The position numbers were made by a program, and so were the translations under genes. This document shows positions 49,320 to 60,779 of a DNA stretch of 64,000 bases, one piece after another. Under the pieces are notes generated by a model that was not told the DNA's origin, did no database searches, and saw only the letters and a program-made list of their open reading frames with translations. Source of the stretch: Nemania diffusa (taxonomy: Eukaryota > Ascomycota > Sordariomycetes > Xylariales > Xylariaceae); NCBI GenBank assembly GCA_038501195.1, contig JBBPUQ010000004.1, positions 1,178,001 to 1,242,000 of the forward strand, read 5' to 3'. Positions within the stretch are counted from its first letter, which is position 1, and every line of letters starts with the position of its first letter.

Positions 49320-51102
49320 CTCCACACGGATGGACGAGTGTTCAGCTTCACTCGCGGTGAGGCGTCCATACACGGCGGGGCTGCGGTCGGTGATTGCTGG
49401 CGAATTCGACGGATGGCGGGTAAATTGTTATGGTTGCCGCGTCTACCTATGTCTACTACGCCAGAGCCATATAGCTAGTCGCGCTCTTAGGCTCCCCAAG
49501 GCAACGGCGCAGCGATGAAACGTTGGATAGGTACGCTGAGCTCTCCAGGTCAAGTCAACAGTTCCTGGGCAAATTTGAGGCTGGTGCCAGCACCGTTGGC
49601 CCACAATGAACAAAATTTGGCCAGGCCGGGGGTGCGCCGCTTTTGGTCGCGCGACAAAACAACAGGAGCCAAGATGGTTCACCGGCTAAAACTGGTGTTG
49701 GGGGCGTGCATGTAAGGATTCCCGGAGAGCGGAGTCGGTTCGACGCGCGCGCGCTGTGCAGTTCTTACTTGCATCAAGCTGAATCGTCGCACTCGAATAT
49801 GTGATAAGACTCTACTATCCCCTTCAAATGAAAACCTGGAAAGGCTTGTGGATGGTGAATGGTACGGTACAACAACTCCTTTCGCGGTGCTTGGTCAGAT
49901 TTGGGAAAGCAGCAGTAAGATCTATTTTAAGAAGCCTGGCACATCACGTGAGGGAACCCTTGTCCTGAAACTGATAGTTGCATTTCTCCTACATGGTCGC
50001 TGTTGCTGCGCTGTTGTCCTTCTCCATATGTAAGTAGAAAAGTAGGTGTTCCCCCAACCGGCAAGTTATCTAGATGAGACGGGAGGTAGTCTGATCATTT
50101 GCCAAAATAACTTATCGAGGGAGATGATGAGAGGTCGGTAGTGTTACACTACTTATATGGTTCTTCGTTAAAGAAGTACGCCGACTTGAGCTAGCTAAGG
50201 AGCTAGTATTAATAAAAAGCAAACGTATAATTTATACAGGTCTAGCTGATAATGAAATATACTTCTTATAAGCATACATATCCCATCATCAGATATGTAT
50301 ATGCAAATAAATAATACAGTCGAAAATGGTTTAGTGAGCCAATAGTCGATTAAGGAGATGAAGAGTAGAGTTGTATGGAAATTCATACTGCGTTATCTTT
50401 GAATAGATGACAAACTAAGTAACTACTAAGTGGACGCGTTATGCCGATGTAGATTGATGCTTAATCAATTGCGAATCACAAGCTTTCATGTCAACTTTAA
50501 GTAGACAGCCAAATACCAAATTAATTAATTTGCATGTGAAATTGCCCGTCTCATACTTCGGTTCGGCATGACGCCGGGAGAGAGGTTCGGTCGCTTGCTT
50601 AGTTTCAGTGGAGGACTCAAGTACCTACATACGTATAGTAGGTTAAGTAGTTGCGGGGAATCATTACATGCTTAAGGGGCCCTTATGTAGGCAAGTATAG
50701 CCAGCCTTATAGGCCCTCCGCAGTATAGGTAGGTACCGACCTACCTGGGGTAAAACGCAGGTGCAGCTAACAGAAACAGAAACGCGGCGGTGCTTTCAGT
50801 GATGTAATCGGACCTCGGCTCAGCTTCAATCCATGCCGGCGGCAATCGTTAGGAAACTCTAAGCCTCTACTCTACCTACCTACCTACTACATACTCAATA
50901 GCAATGATTTTACAATCTCTTGTCTTCTCAACCACTTCGTCATGAGACATGAAGACTCGTGATTTTGACTTTCCAACACTTGGTGAATACATACCGATCT
51001 CTTGAGCCCCTCGCTGCCTCCCTTGCATCCCTCCCGACTATAATAGCCGCGATACAAACGAACCTTGACCTTGCAACAACCGAACAAAGCCAAACCGACA
51101 CC
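49320..51102. promoter_or_regulatory. Divergent promoter region abp2/peroxisomal carrier
   Basis: 1.8 kb with no gene seen. TACCTA/TAGGTA words cluster at 50725-50750 and 50872-50890. Promoter role is inferred from the head-to-head layout. Confidence 0.45.
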
Positions 51103-52294
51103 ATGGCCTCGAAGCCCGCTATTCCGCAAAACGACAATGTCGCGCATGCACTCGCCGGCGCTGGAGGAGGAGTCCTCTCCATGGTCTTAACGTACGTGCT
51201 GTGACCGTGACCATCTTACCCTTTCCCCTTCCCCTCGCCACCATTACGACGCGACCACCTACTTCTAGAGAAGAGAATCCAAGCTAACAGACAACGCGCG
51301 CCACAAACAGATACCCCCTCATAACACTCTCCACCCGCGCCCAAGTCGAGTCGAAGCGAGCCGAGACGGACTTCCTCGCCGCCGTGCGGCGCATCGTCGC
51401 GCGCGAAGGCGTGGCCGGCCTGTACGCGGGGCTCGACAGCGCCGTGTTCGGCATCAGCGTGACCAACTTCGTCTACTACTACTGGTACGAGTGGACGCGC
51501 GCCTTCTTCGAGAAGACCGCCGCCGCCAAGGCCGGGCGCGCCTCCAAGAAGCTGACGACGGTCGAGTCCATGATCGCGGGCGCGCTCGCGGGGTCCGCGA
51601 CGGTGATCCTCACGAACCCGATCTGGGTCGTCAACACGCGCATGACGACGCGCCGCGAGTCCCTCGAGGCGTCGCGCGAGCTCGTGGTCGAGGGCAGCGG
51701 CGCCTCCGTCGCGCCGCCGGGGAAAGGGAAGGCGAGGCCGCCCACGACGCTCGGCACGCTGCTCGCCCTGCTGCGCGAGGAGGGCCCGCAGGCGCTGTTC
51801 CGCGGCGTCATCCCCGCGCTCGTGCTCGTTGCCAACCCCATCCTGCAGTACACGCTCTTCGAGCAGATGAAGAACGTCTTCGAGGCCCGCCGTAAGCGCA
51901 ACATCACGCCCACCATGGCCTTCTGCTTCGGCGCCCTCGGCAAGCTCTTCGCTACCTCCATCACGTACCCCTATATCACCGTCAAGAGCCAGATGCACGT
52001 CGCTGGCAATGGCCAGAAGGAGGGCATGACCCAGGCCATCAGCCGCGTTATCAAAGAGGAGGGCTACGCGGGGTTGTATAAGGGTGAGTTAACAGTTCTT
52101 GTTATAGCGTTCCGTTTATCGTGATATACAATGTCGTGGATACAGAGCTAACTGACACGTTCACGGCAGGTATCGGCCCCAAGGTCACGCAGAGCGTGCT
52201 AACCGCTGCTTTCCTATTTGCCTTCAAGGACGTCCTATATGAGCAGACCGTCAAGCTGCGAAGCACCATGGCACGTAAAGCCCTCAAGGCATGA
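51103..52294 (+). CDS. ant1: Peroxisomal adenine nucleotide carrier (Ant1/PMP34 type)
   Basis: Three exons: 51103-51191, 51311-52083, 52170-52294; 328 aa, the same length as yeast Ant1. Three mitochondrial-carrier repeats are seen with variant signatures Y-P-L-I-T-L-S-T-R near residue 31, N-P-I-W-V-V-N-T-R near 135 and Y-P-Y-I-T-V-K-S-Q near 250. The W-V-V-N-T-R form is characteristic of the PMP34/PMP47/Ant1 branch, which exchanges ATP for AMP across the peroxisomal membrane to activate fatty acids. The ATG at 51103 lies in a good ACACCATGG context; an open frame runs further upstream but lacks conservation. Exon 2 is extremely GC-rich compared with its neighbours. The substrate assignment is by family. 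Confidence 0.92.
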
Positions 52295-52819
52295 GAAATG
52301 CCTAAGCCCACAGACACAGATAGGAGTAGCATATGTGCGTGTGACTGCTGAGGCCTTAGACGCGCATAATCAAGGCTAGGTCCATTGACAAGGCTTGAGC
52401 GTGCGCCAAAGCCAAAGCGAAAGCCGTGTAATATTTGGGTTGTACATAATAGTGTTAGGATGATGATGAAGGTTTAGTTGGGAGGCGTTACTGTGGATTA
52501 ATGCCCTTCGCACTTTGGATGAAATGGGGATTGAGAAATTAGCATGAAGCCGGTCATGGTGCTAGTTTTTGGGTTACTCTCTATGTATGCGTAGAGAGAC
52601 GAGTTGAGAAAACAGGATAGAATACCACCAACGCGCTGTAACCTACAGGATAGTCTCCAGGATGAACGCACTATTCAGACCTTTCAATTTGCTATTCATA
52701 ACCCATACATACATCATGTATTAGTCCCACCGCCGTAAACACAGCGTAGAATGTATCTCCTGGTATGCGTAAGCTCATAAAATCCCATATCCTTTCCGTT
52801 CTATCTAGTCATTCCCAGC
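52295..52819. terminator. Convergent 3' flanks of ant1 and mak10
   Basis: 525 bp between two converging genes, holding only 3' untranslated and intergenic sequence as far as can be seen. No specific cleavage signal is called. Confidence 0.4.
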
Positions 52820-55405
52820 TTAATGAAGGCGCGTCAACTTGGGCACCGCCCACCAATCATGATATCTATCGCCCGGCTCCGGGATCTCAACCTTGAGGTC
52901 CAGCAGCTCCCTATACGCGGTGTTTTCGCCCGCGGCAGCCGCTATCCCTTCCGCCTGGTCCCCTAGGCTCTCAACCGCCCTCTCATATGCGCGCGTGAGC
53001 GTCGAGACCGCCACACCGGCCGCGATGGTAGCGCGCAGGCAGTCCTTGGCGTTGCTGACCCAGCGCGAGTAGGCCGTGGCGTTGATGGTGAACGCGTCGT
53101 CCGTGCTGAGATGGACGCAGGCTTCGTAGCCTTTGCGGGCCGCGCCGATGGCCGCGGTAGCGATGCGCAGCACCTCTGTCGTGGACACCTCGGGCAGCTC
53201 GGTCTCCTGTTTAAATTCCTCGTATGTTTGCAGGTGCGGGTAGGAGACGCGCGCAAAGGGTCGCATGCGCAGTTCGTAGCGCAGGGCGTCGGTGCCGTAT
53301 GGCCGGGGTGGCGGTTTCACGAGTCCTAGGCGCAAGAGCACGGTGTGCAAGAGGCTGAGACCATCTGCGAATTCCCAAGTGCACGCAGCGTCCAGCATCG
53401 TCACGCGCATGTGTTTCTTAGACTGCTTAAATTCATGCGCGGTATCCGGGGGGAGGGAATCCTCTTCTCGTAGCTTCAGGTGCTGCCTGGCTCGCTTTTC
53501 TCGAAGCGCCGTCGTCTGCTTCACTTGGTCGGTGTGCTGTGCACGTAGGGAGGCCAGTCGCTTCAGAAAATAGTACATGCCCGCAAGCTCGTCAGGCTGG
53601 TATACACGAAGCTCGAATCCGAGTTGCACAGTCCACTCCATCTGCCGTAGCCTACAGAGGTAAACCCAGGATGACAGTGGGAGAAAGGGGGGTTCTTTTC
53701 CCTGATAGGCTCCTTGCGATACTTCCTCGAGGGCTCCATGTAAACGCTCTTCAATCTCCCCGACATCTGCCTCCAATGCGTCCCATTCCTGGATCTGGTG
53801 ACACAACGTTCTCCTAACTCGGCATCGATTTTGGCAGAGAACTCTCAGCAGATCCACATAGGGATCAGCTACTCGCTGGCGAAAAACCTCCATCGAAGAG
53901 GCAATATGGTGCCGAGGGTCTGTTGGGATTTCTACATCGTCGAACGATCGATCGAAGTGTGGTCCGCATGGAAGTACACTCAGAGATACATCGTGATCGA
54001 GTAGCTGGCGGATGCTGAAGCGACCTAGCACCACCATGTCCTTGAATAGAAGATTCTGAAGAATTGTCCTGATGAAGACCAGTGGTTGGGGCTTTTGGGC
54101 CTGGAATAAGAGGATAAAATTCTGCAACACATCAGTTCTCTATACATGCAGAAATATACAAGGAAACAAACCAGGAGACTATGGGGGTCTGTATACTGGA
54201 GCACGTCTATAACCTCATTGCCATTCAGAAAAAAGCGCTTGAAGTGAGTTGTGCACTCCTCGAAGCTTAGCTTCACCATGGGACGTGGTGGCATTGTGCT
54301 AGCAAGCCTCCTCTGTAGTTTAGTGCTGAACGCCTCTGGGACTGGCTTTGCCAGTCCATGCTGATTCTCGATATCGTCTATTAAGCGTCTCATCTGTATC
54401 CAAGGTTGTTTCGGTACTTCTGAAATATCATTTCTCGTAACAGATAGATCGACAGCTTCAAGAAACGCAACACGAAGTTGAAGACGAGACTCGAGAGCTG
54501 TACACAACTCCTGAGGAAAGGCATCCTTCGACACGCGAAGCTCCGCTATGGCGTTCTGCAGCAATCCTTTTGTGTCCAATGCCGATATATGAGATAAAAG
54601 ATCCCTCTCGTAGGTATTCGTGACGAAGTCTTCTTCCTGTAGACTATCAGATATCATACTGACCTTTAAAGACATACAGTTGATAGTTTACCTCGTAGTA
54701 CAATTCCTCTTTCATGCACTCGTTCACAAAAAAGCATGCCTTTAATAAACCGGCGCAGTAGGCTCGTAATACGAACTTAAGAGATGGTTCCCCAGGCGGA
54801 CCAGGGGGTGTTCTCGTAAAATTTACCTCGTCTATAGTTGCAGGATGAGGATTCATTAAAGCCTCGACATAGACGCTCGTCAATATTGTCTGTGATAATG
54901 GGTATCCGAGATGCCATGCTATCTATGGACAACATTAGGATATACACACCTGCGCACCATCGTGTTTTTTCTGGAATACTCACTTCAAGACATAGGAGCT
55001 GGTCGATGATACCAAGGATCTCTTCTGGGAGTAAACCACGAGTCACATCGTACTCTTCATCAAGTGACTCGCCTTCATTCAAGACCCCACTATCCATTTT
55101 ACGATCCATGATCTGTTGTTTTATTAGCATGTCACAGAGTGTTGTAATTGTTCGCGAAGGCTAATTTCAACACGCACCTCCAGAGCCGAGACCGACTCGA
55201 AAAGCGCAAAGTGCTCATCTTTTACTATCTCGCCGGGCGACAGCGCTAATAGTAACATAAGTTAGCAAACTGCATACTATGACGAAGCAGGTTTATATGG
55301 CGTACTCTTGACCGCGGAGGCAAAGTGGTCGGTAATATCAACAGCCATGACGCCCGGATGTGAGATGTTCGGAGGGGGCGGCATGGGGGGCTCGAAAGGC
55401 TGCAT
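52820..55405 (-). CDS. mak10: NatC auxiliary subunit Mak10/Naa35, apparent frameshift
   Basis: Six exons: 55405-55306, 55246-55178, 55112-54984, 54922-54692, 54636-54172, 54121-52820. The exons sum to 2,296 nt, one more than a multiple of three. The product would be about 764 aa if the extra base is discounted. Naa35 anchors the NatC complex (Naa30, Naa35, Naa38) to the ribosome for N-terminal acetylation. Family features are D-I-T-D-H-F, P-G-E-I-V-K-D-E-H-F, I-M-D-R-K-M-D-S-G (usually MDPKMDSG) and the long helical C-terminal region. Within exon 2, a run of five A on the plus strand (55200-55204) separates two segments that each match the family but in different frames. No alternative splice choice repairs it. 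It is either an assembly or sequencing error in a homopolymer, or a real inactivating change; the rest of the gene is well conserved. Confidence 0.9.
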
Positions 55406-56384
55406 TTTGATAGTTGAATGGAGCTCAAACTCCGGTAGGCTGGACAAGCCCAATAAGAGGCTGGCTTTCTAGCAGAGCCTCATGAACTCAGCGGGGAGCG
55501 GGAATTATTGATCCACAGAGAGAGTCTCGAAAGTAACTGTTGGAATCTGCCTGAAAGTTAGAGTGAGAATTAATGCTCAATAGATGATAGACAGGTCTTG
55601 AGTAAAACTATTTCTTTATGACTACCTCAAGGAATGCCGTTCGATTCTGTGAGTGGAGTTTTTTTTTAAGAGGCTGTAGCCTACCTGAATAATGGAGATA
55701 TCCAAGACACCAAACTTTACAATCACGGTGCCAACAAAATTAGTAGAACAAAGACTAAGACCAGTGAGGCATTCACAGATAGCATATGTCGCTTGTCAGA
55801 GTGCAGGCGAGAGCGGCGCATGAGTATACTGGTAGAGGTAGGGATGCTGTTAGTTCTGTGGTCGGCAGCAAATGCAGGAGCTATAACTGGTACCTTATGT
55901 ACCTAGCCACCCTGCAAGGGACCTAGGTACCTAGAAACGACTTGAAAAAAGGGCCTGCCCACCTTACCTCACTTTACAATACCTTCCTCAACTAAATTTC
56001 GAGGCCAGTCCAGCGAATCAGTCGCAAAAACATAACCACTTAGATTGACTGGGCTCACTTTAGAATTTTGTAGATTATCGGAATTTCGGTTAAAAACAAT
56101 ACGTTGCATTTGGTACGACTGCATCCCGTAACACATTGCAATCAATACCTCCATAATGTAGTCCAATGGCACGTAGTGGGACAGAAACGCATTACTTTTT
56201 AGCGACTTGTATAGAAAATGCCTTTGGTGTGATTTGTTTTATACAGCTTTACACGAGGGGCTGCTTAAATTAGCCCTTCCCCATCATAAACCCCCCCGTT
56301 CTATCGTAGCCGGCTCTGAGATCTAGTCGCGAGCACCTCCTCCATCACATTTGTCTATTCGGTCGAGAGCGCTAGGTAACGAGT
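55406..56384. other. Intergenic region mak10-atp15
   Basis: About 1 kb. No gene seen. It includes TACCTAGG words near 55900-55935 and the 3' flank of atp15. Confidence 0.5.
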
Positions 56385-56816
56385 CTATGCGGTACCACCA
56401 GTGGCGGCGGATTCGACGGCGGCGGCAGCGTTGGCGTCGACTAGGTTCTTGGGCTCGCCCATCTTGCCGTTCTGTTGCGGGATAAATCGATCAGTACTGA
56501 CGTTTAGCTTCCCATCGGGTTTCTCCCCGTCCCCTCTTCTGGCTATTGCGCAATCAACTCACCTCCCACTTGGCAAATCTCATGTCGGTCTCGCCTCGGC
56601 GCTCAGCGATCACGCGCTTGTCGTCCTTCAAGCTCCGGCGCACGACGCGGGAGGCAACGGCGAGGTAGCGGTTGTAGCTGTTTCGGGATCGACTAGGTCA
56701 GCAAAAGGCCGCACATGGCATGGTCCGCGCACCCTTGGCGAATCGAGATGCGAGGCCGGTTTATGCTGGGACAATTGAACTCACGTAAGGCCGGCAGCTT
56801 TCCACGCAAAAACCAT
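56385..56816 (-). CDS. atp15: ATP synthase F1 epsilon subunit, mitochondrial
   Basis: Three exons: 56816-56785, 56677-56563, 56471-56385; 77 aa. It is the small epsilon subunit of the mitochondrial F1 central stalk (equivalent to yeast Atp15). The protein starts M-V-F-A-W-K-A-A-G-L-T-Y-N-R-Y and continues A-S-R-V-V-R-R-S-L-K, which is the family signature. The C-terminus adds an Ala-rich tail seen in filamentous fungi. It has no cleavable presequence, as in yeast. It sits 521 bp downstream of qcr2 on the same strand, with its own upstream CCAAT and CACGTG motifs. Confidence 0.93.
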
Positions 56817-57020
56817 TTTGACGGTGGCTCGAGGGTTGTGTTGAGGTGATTGTTTGGGTGGGTTATTGCGTTGCTCAATTGAAGCAAATTCAAGACGGAG
56901 CTTTACAGAGTACAGAATAGGCACTGCACTAATTGACCATTGACAAGGCCCGACTTCCGGCGACGGGTGAGCAGCCACCTGGCAGGCCTGGGCATGCTAG
57001 GAAGGCACTTAACGTATTGT

Positions 57021-57057
57021 ATTGGAGCACGTGATTCGCTGGTAGCTTCTAGCCAAT
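57021..57057 (-). promoter_or_regulatory. CCAAT and CACGTG motifs upstream of atp15
   Basis: ATTGG at 57021-57025 (CCAAT in the direction of the gene), CACGTG at 57028-57033 and a second CCAAT in the opposite sense at 57053-57057, about 205-240 bp before the atp15 ATG. The Hap/CCAAT complex and Cbf1-type factors regulate respiratory genes in fungi. The motifs are seen; the regulation is inferred. Confidence 0.4.
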
Positions 57058-57337
57058 AAATAACATCCGCTATCACACCGCAGATCTAGTATTATTATGT
57101 TCCCGTTATATACAGCATCATACATCGAAACTCTGGTGCAGCATAAGTACTTCACAAATTATTATTATGATTGTAGGTGTAAATCATGTCGTAGTCATTG
57201 TTTATATTGTCTAAACTTAGGTTATCCGCTGAAAGACGATAAACAAAAAAAGGAACTCTAAGGGTCGTTGACTATATGCACAAGACTAGACTCGTATCTA
57301 CTATATGTTGGTACACTTTTATTCCTATGCCTCCTAT

Positions 57338-58906
57338 CTATACCTTAAGGCCAAGCTCCTCAGCATAGGGTAATACATGTAGATCACCAACCGCAGCCAC
57401 CGTAGCCTTACCATCGAGAAGACCCTTCGCAGCCTAATAGAGACAGTTAGAAAAAAAACGGAACAGTGATGAAAGCATTTAGGGAAAACTCACCGTCGTA
57501 AGTTTGTCGGCTGTGACGCTGTTGATCGACTGAACGGTCTCGACAATCTGGAAAGGCTTGCCAGTCTGCACGATACCCGAACCGGCCGAGAGAAGTGTTG
57601 AGACGCCTGACTGGCTAGCCTCTAGTGCATCAAACTTGGCCTTAGCCACCGCCTTCACCAAATCCTCCTTGCTAATCGAACCTGCTGCAATGCTCTTAAG
57701 GGCGTTGACTGCAGCCTCTGCTGTCTTACGGACCGAAGCAGCAGCACCGCTGATTTGAATGGCGAGCAGGCCAGCATCCGAGTAAGTAAGGTTAGTCGCA
57801 GAAGCAGTGGCACCAGAACCAGCCGAAGTAGCCTTTGATAGGACACTGAATCCAGGCGACCACTTGACATTAGGCTGTCCTCCAAGTAGTGCTGTGAGGA
57901 CCGCGATCTCGGGCTTGAATCTGCCGAAGCTGGAACCAGGGAATGCAAGCACCAGGGCGTTTCCTCCAATATGGGCAGTACGGTGCTCTCCACCATAGTA
58001 GGTTGAGGCCTTGGAACCGAGTGTCACGCTACTTGTCGCAGAAGACGGGGTATTCTTGAAGAACTGCTCGGTCCAGTTATGTAGAGCCTGGGGTGTGGCG
58101 CCATCAGCAACGAGGGCAATGTTCGATTTGTTGTAGACGGCCCCAGCGTAGTCGGCAATCGCGTTTTCGTTTAGGTAGCCCTTAAGAGGAGTAGATGGCG
58201 AAGGGTACAGAGAGGCACCGAGGCCGTTATGGAAGGCGACGGAGTGGGCCGCATCCAAGGCGAGGGCGGAGACATCGCCAGCAAGCTTGGCCTGCTTTAG
58301 GTGTAAAACTCTCTCGACATCCTCGTGGAACTCGAATGCTAGTTATGGGAATGAATAAACTGGCCACACTCAATACTTCGAGAGAAACTCACTGGTGTAT
58401 CTGGTTTCGGAGATGACTTCAGCAAGCAATTCAGTGAAATAAGGAATATCTTCGCGGAGGAAGTTGGCCTCAATGACCAAGGCCTCTCGGGTGTGGTAGG
58501 CGGCCAATTGGCCTCCTAGGAGCTCGGCTTCTCGGACAATGCGCAGGGCGGACCGTGGTGCAGTGCTCTATGGCGGATGCATCTAATTAGCTCAACCCCC
58601 CAAACGTTCCATCGCGCTGCTTACCTTGAAAGCAAACTCCTCTAGACCAACGGTGAGACCAGGAGCAGGCTCGTACCTGGTTCCAGCCTTGGCGACAATG
58701 GCGAGCTTCGTGGTAGGGCCGTGGGAGTCTCGGGTGGCGACCGTGACGCCAGCAACGTCGGCGGTTTCGTAGGTGAAGGAAGTCGGGGTAGAGGAGGAGC
58801 CAGTAGCGGCGGCGGCGGCGGCGGCGGCGTAGCTACGGAGCCGCGCACTGCCTGGCCGGTGGGCCACGAGCTGGGCGCCCCTAGAAAAGGCTGTTCTAGA
58901 GAGCAT
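57338..58906 (-). CDS. qcr2: Cytochrome bc1 complex core protein 2
   Basis: Four exons: 58906-58625, 58567-58393, 58338-57494, 57433-57338; 465 aa. It is a core subunit of ubiquinol-cytochrome c reductase (complex III) in the mitochondrial inner membrane, of the M16 peptidase fold. The N-terminus is an Arg/Ala-rich presequence with a run of Ala near residues 26-34. The position of the HxxEH zinc site reads G-L-T-V-G-L-E-E-F-A-F, so the protease site is lost, as expected for core 2. Downstream are Y-H-T-R-E-A, L-R-E-D-I-P-Y-F and a C-terminal V-G-D-L-H-V-L-P-Y. Gene length and order fit Qcr2 rather than the processing peptidase subunits. Confidence 0.95.
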
Positions 58907-60779
58907 GGTAAGGGTGGTTTGCCGGGGGCGATTGGCAATTGGGGTCGAACGACAACACTTTCTTCGGTCGGGCCAGAGATGAAAGCTCGGAGGAGCAAAA
59001 AGATGCTCAATTCCGGTAGATTTTCGGTAACAAGCCACCAGCTGGGGCCGGGCCTAGGCGGAAGCTCGCGCCAAAGGTAACTTTTTGGGCCAATAGGAGC
59101 TTGTACATTGCATCAAGCTGACCTCAATCCGTAACCATGTACCTACCTGGGTACCAAGGTACATAGCGCAATTACCTGCTGATTCTACCTACCTACGTGG
59201 ATTCGCTCTCACTATTTACCAATTTATTTACAGCAAGGCACCTAATCTATTTCATGAACCCTTACGTAATACCTGTTTGTCGCCAAAACGTGATATACCA
59301 CTTCAACATCATGTATGATAGAGCTTGCGATGGCTTCTATTACACAAGGAGGTGTTAAAATTCATTTTTAGGGGCTATGATCACAATCTAATACATTCAG
59401 TAAACATTATGGATACTCCTTAGGCTTTTTATTAGCATATAATCGTGAGCAAATGTATTAAGCTTTAACCCCTGCGGTTTTATAGTAAGGTCTCCAGAGT
59501 AGACAGATAGATTATAAATTAGAAACTACCTAGGTAGGTATAGATTTACCTCAGTCACCAATTCTTCTCCTGGGTGGTCTAAACATTTATGCTTGATTGT
59601 TAAACAAAAAGAAGAACAGAAAAAACTCTAATTTTTATCAACTCCCTGCTTTGCAATGCATAGGAATAGCACAGCACCAGCTCATGCATCTCAGTCAATA
59701 AATAAATGTAAGTTGATGATTATTGAAGCTAAGTTAAACATGCTTCCCTATCACAAGGACTTACCAGCATAAACTACTGCAGTAGGTGTTTAATAAACAC
59801 AAATCCCATCGTTCATAAAGAGCAACAATTTGAGCCCTCAGATTGCAATTGCCTATAGAATACCTTTATCGATATATATTCAGTGTTAACACAATACTGT
59901 TACCTCTGTCTGTCGCATGACCCAGTGAGGGACCAGGTAGACTATCTTACTACATTCAACAGCCTGGATTTTTCTTGCTATCCTTTCACAGGAAGAAAAA
60001 GTGTATGATATAATATTGGTCTAGTGTCTAAAGGAATGAGTCGTAGTCACCTGCCACGAGTAGTGATCACAACGCCGTCTAGGACAGGTAGCTTGACATC
60101 GGCTTAAATAAAGTAAAATCGAAGTACATCCATCAGTTTAGCTTTAGGGTATACCCGTTTAGGTAGTCAGAGAAATATCGTCGGGGGCCATATAGAATCA
60201 CAGATAGATTCTAGGCCTCGTGATTATTTGTACCGACCTCGTTATGTAGCCGAAGATCAGTACATTAGGCCCATATTTAGTACCAGGTATTTTAATACTA
60301 AAAGGGCATCCATTGGCTGAAAATGACGGCTGTCAGAACAAGGTTATTAAAGGTACCTACTACCTATAGGTGCAGTTTTGGCATGTAGGCACCCTCTTGG
60401 GGCACCTACCACACTACCTGTAGGCTGGAGGCTGTCCCCATAGTTTGGTGGGGGACGGGTGCTTGGAGTTGCATGAGCCAACAGTTCCCCGCTCTCAAGA
60501 AAAAAAAGTTCCGACTCCCTGACTTGTAGGCTAGATTTAGGTAATTGATCAGAAGTTTGGTACAGCACCGCGCATCTTCTTCACATACACTCACACCAGC
60601 ATACGTTGCGACACGATTCGACAACCCCCTGGCCACCCAGACCATCAATGAAGCCACGGTAGCAATCGTGGCTGCTCTAGAGATAGTGAGAGGATCTCTA
60701 GAAGCCTTCCCCTCAATTTGCGCGCGCGCGCATCCAACCCGAAGTCCTTCGCTGCACAGCCCACGATCCCCTAACCGCC
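58907..60779. promoter_or_regulatory. Divergent region qcr2/rpc82
   Basis: 1.9 kb between head-to-head genes. No gene is seen. There is a CCAAT at 59090-59094, about 185 bp upstream of qcr2. TACCTA/TAGGTA words occur at 59130-59200, 59528-59540 and 60351-60370. The middle (59330-60250) is A+T-rich. Confidence 0.5.
59090..59094 (+). promoter_or_regulatory. CCAAT motif upstream of qcr2
   Basis: A CCAAT pentamer about 185 bp before the qcr2 ATG, plausible as a Hap-complex site. The same motif occurs upstream of the neighbouring atp15. Confidence 0.35.

Noticed and set aside
51216..51998. 260-codon minus-strand frame across the carrier exon
   Set aside because: It is an Arg/Gly-rich antisense shadow caused by the very high GC3 of ant1 exon 2.
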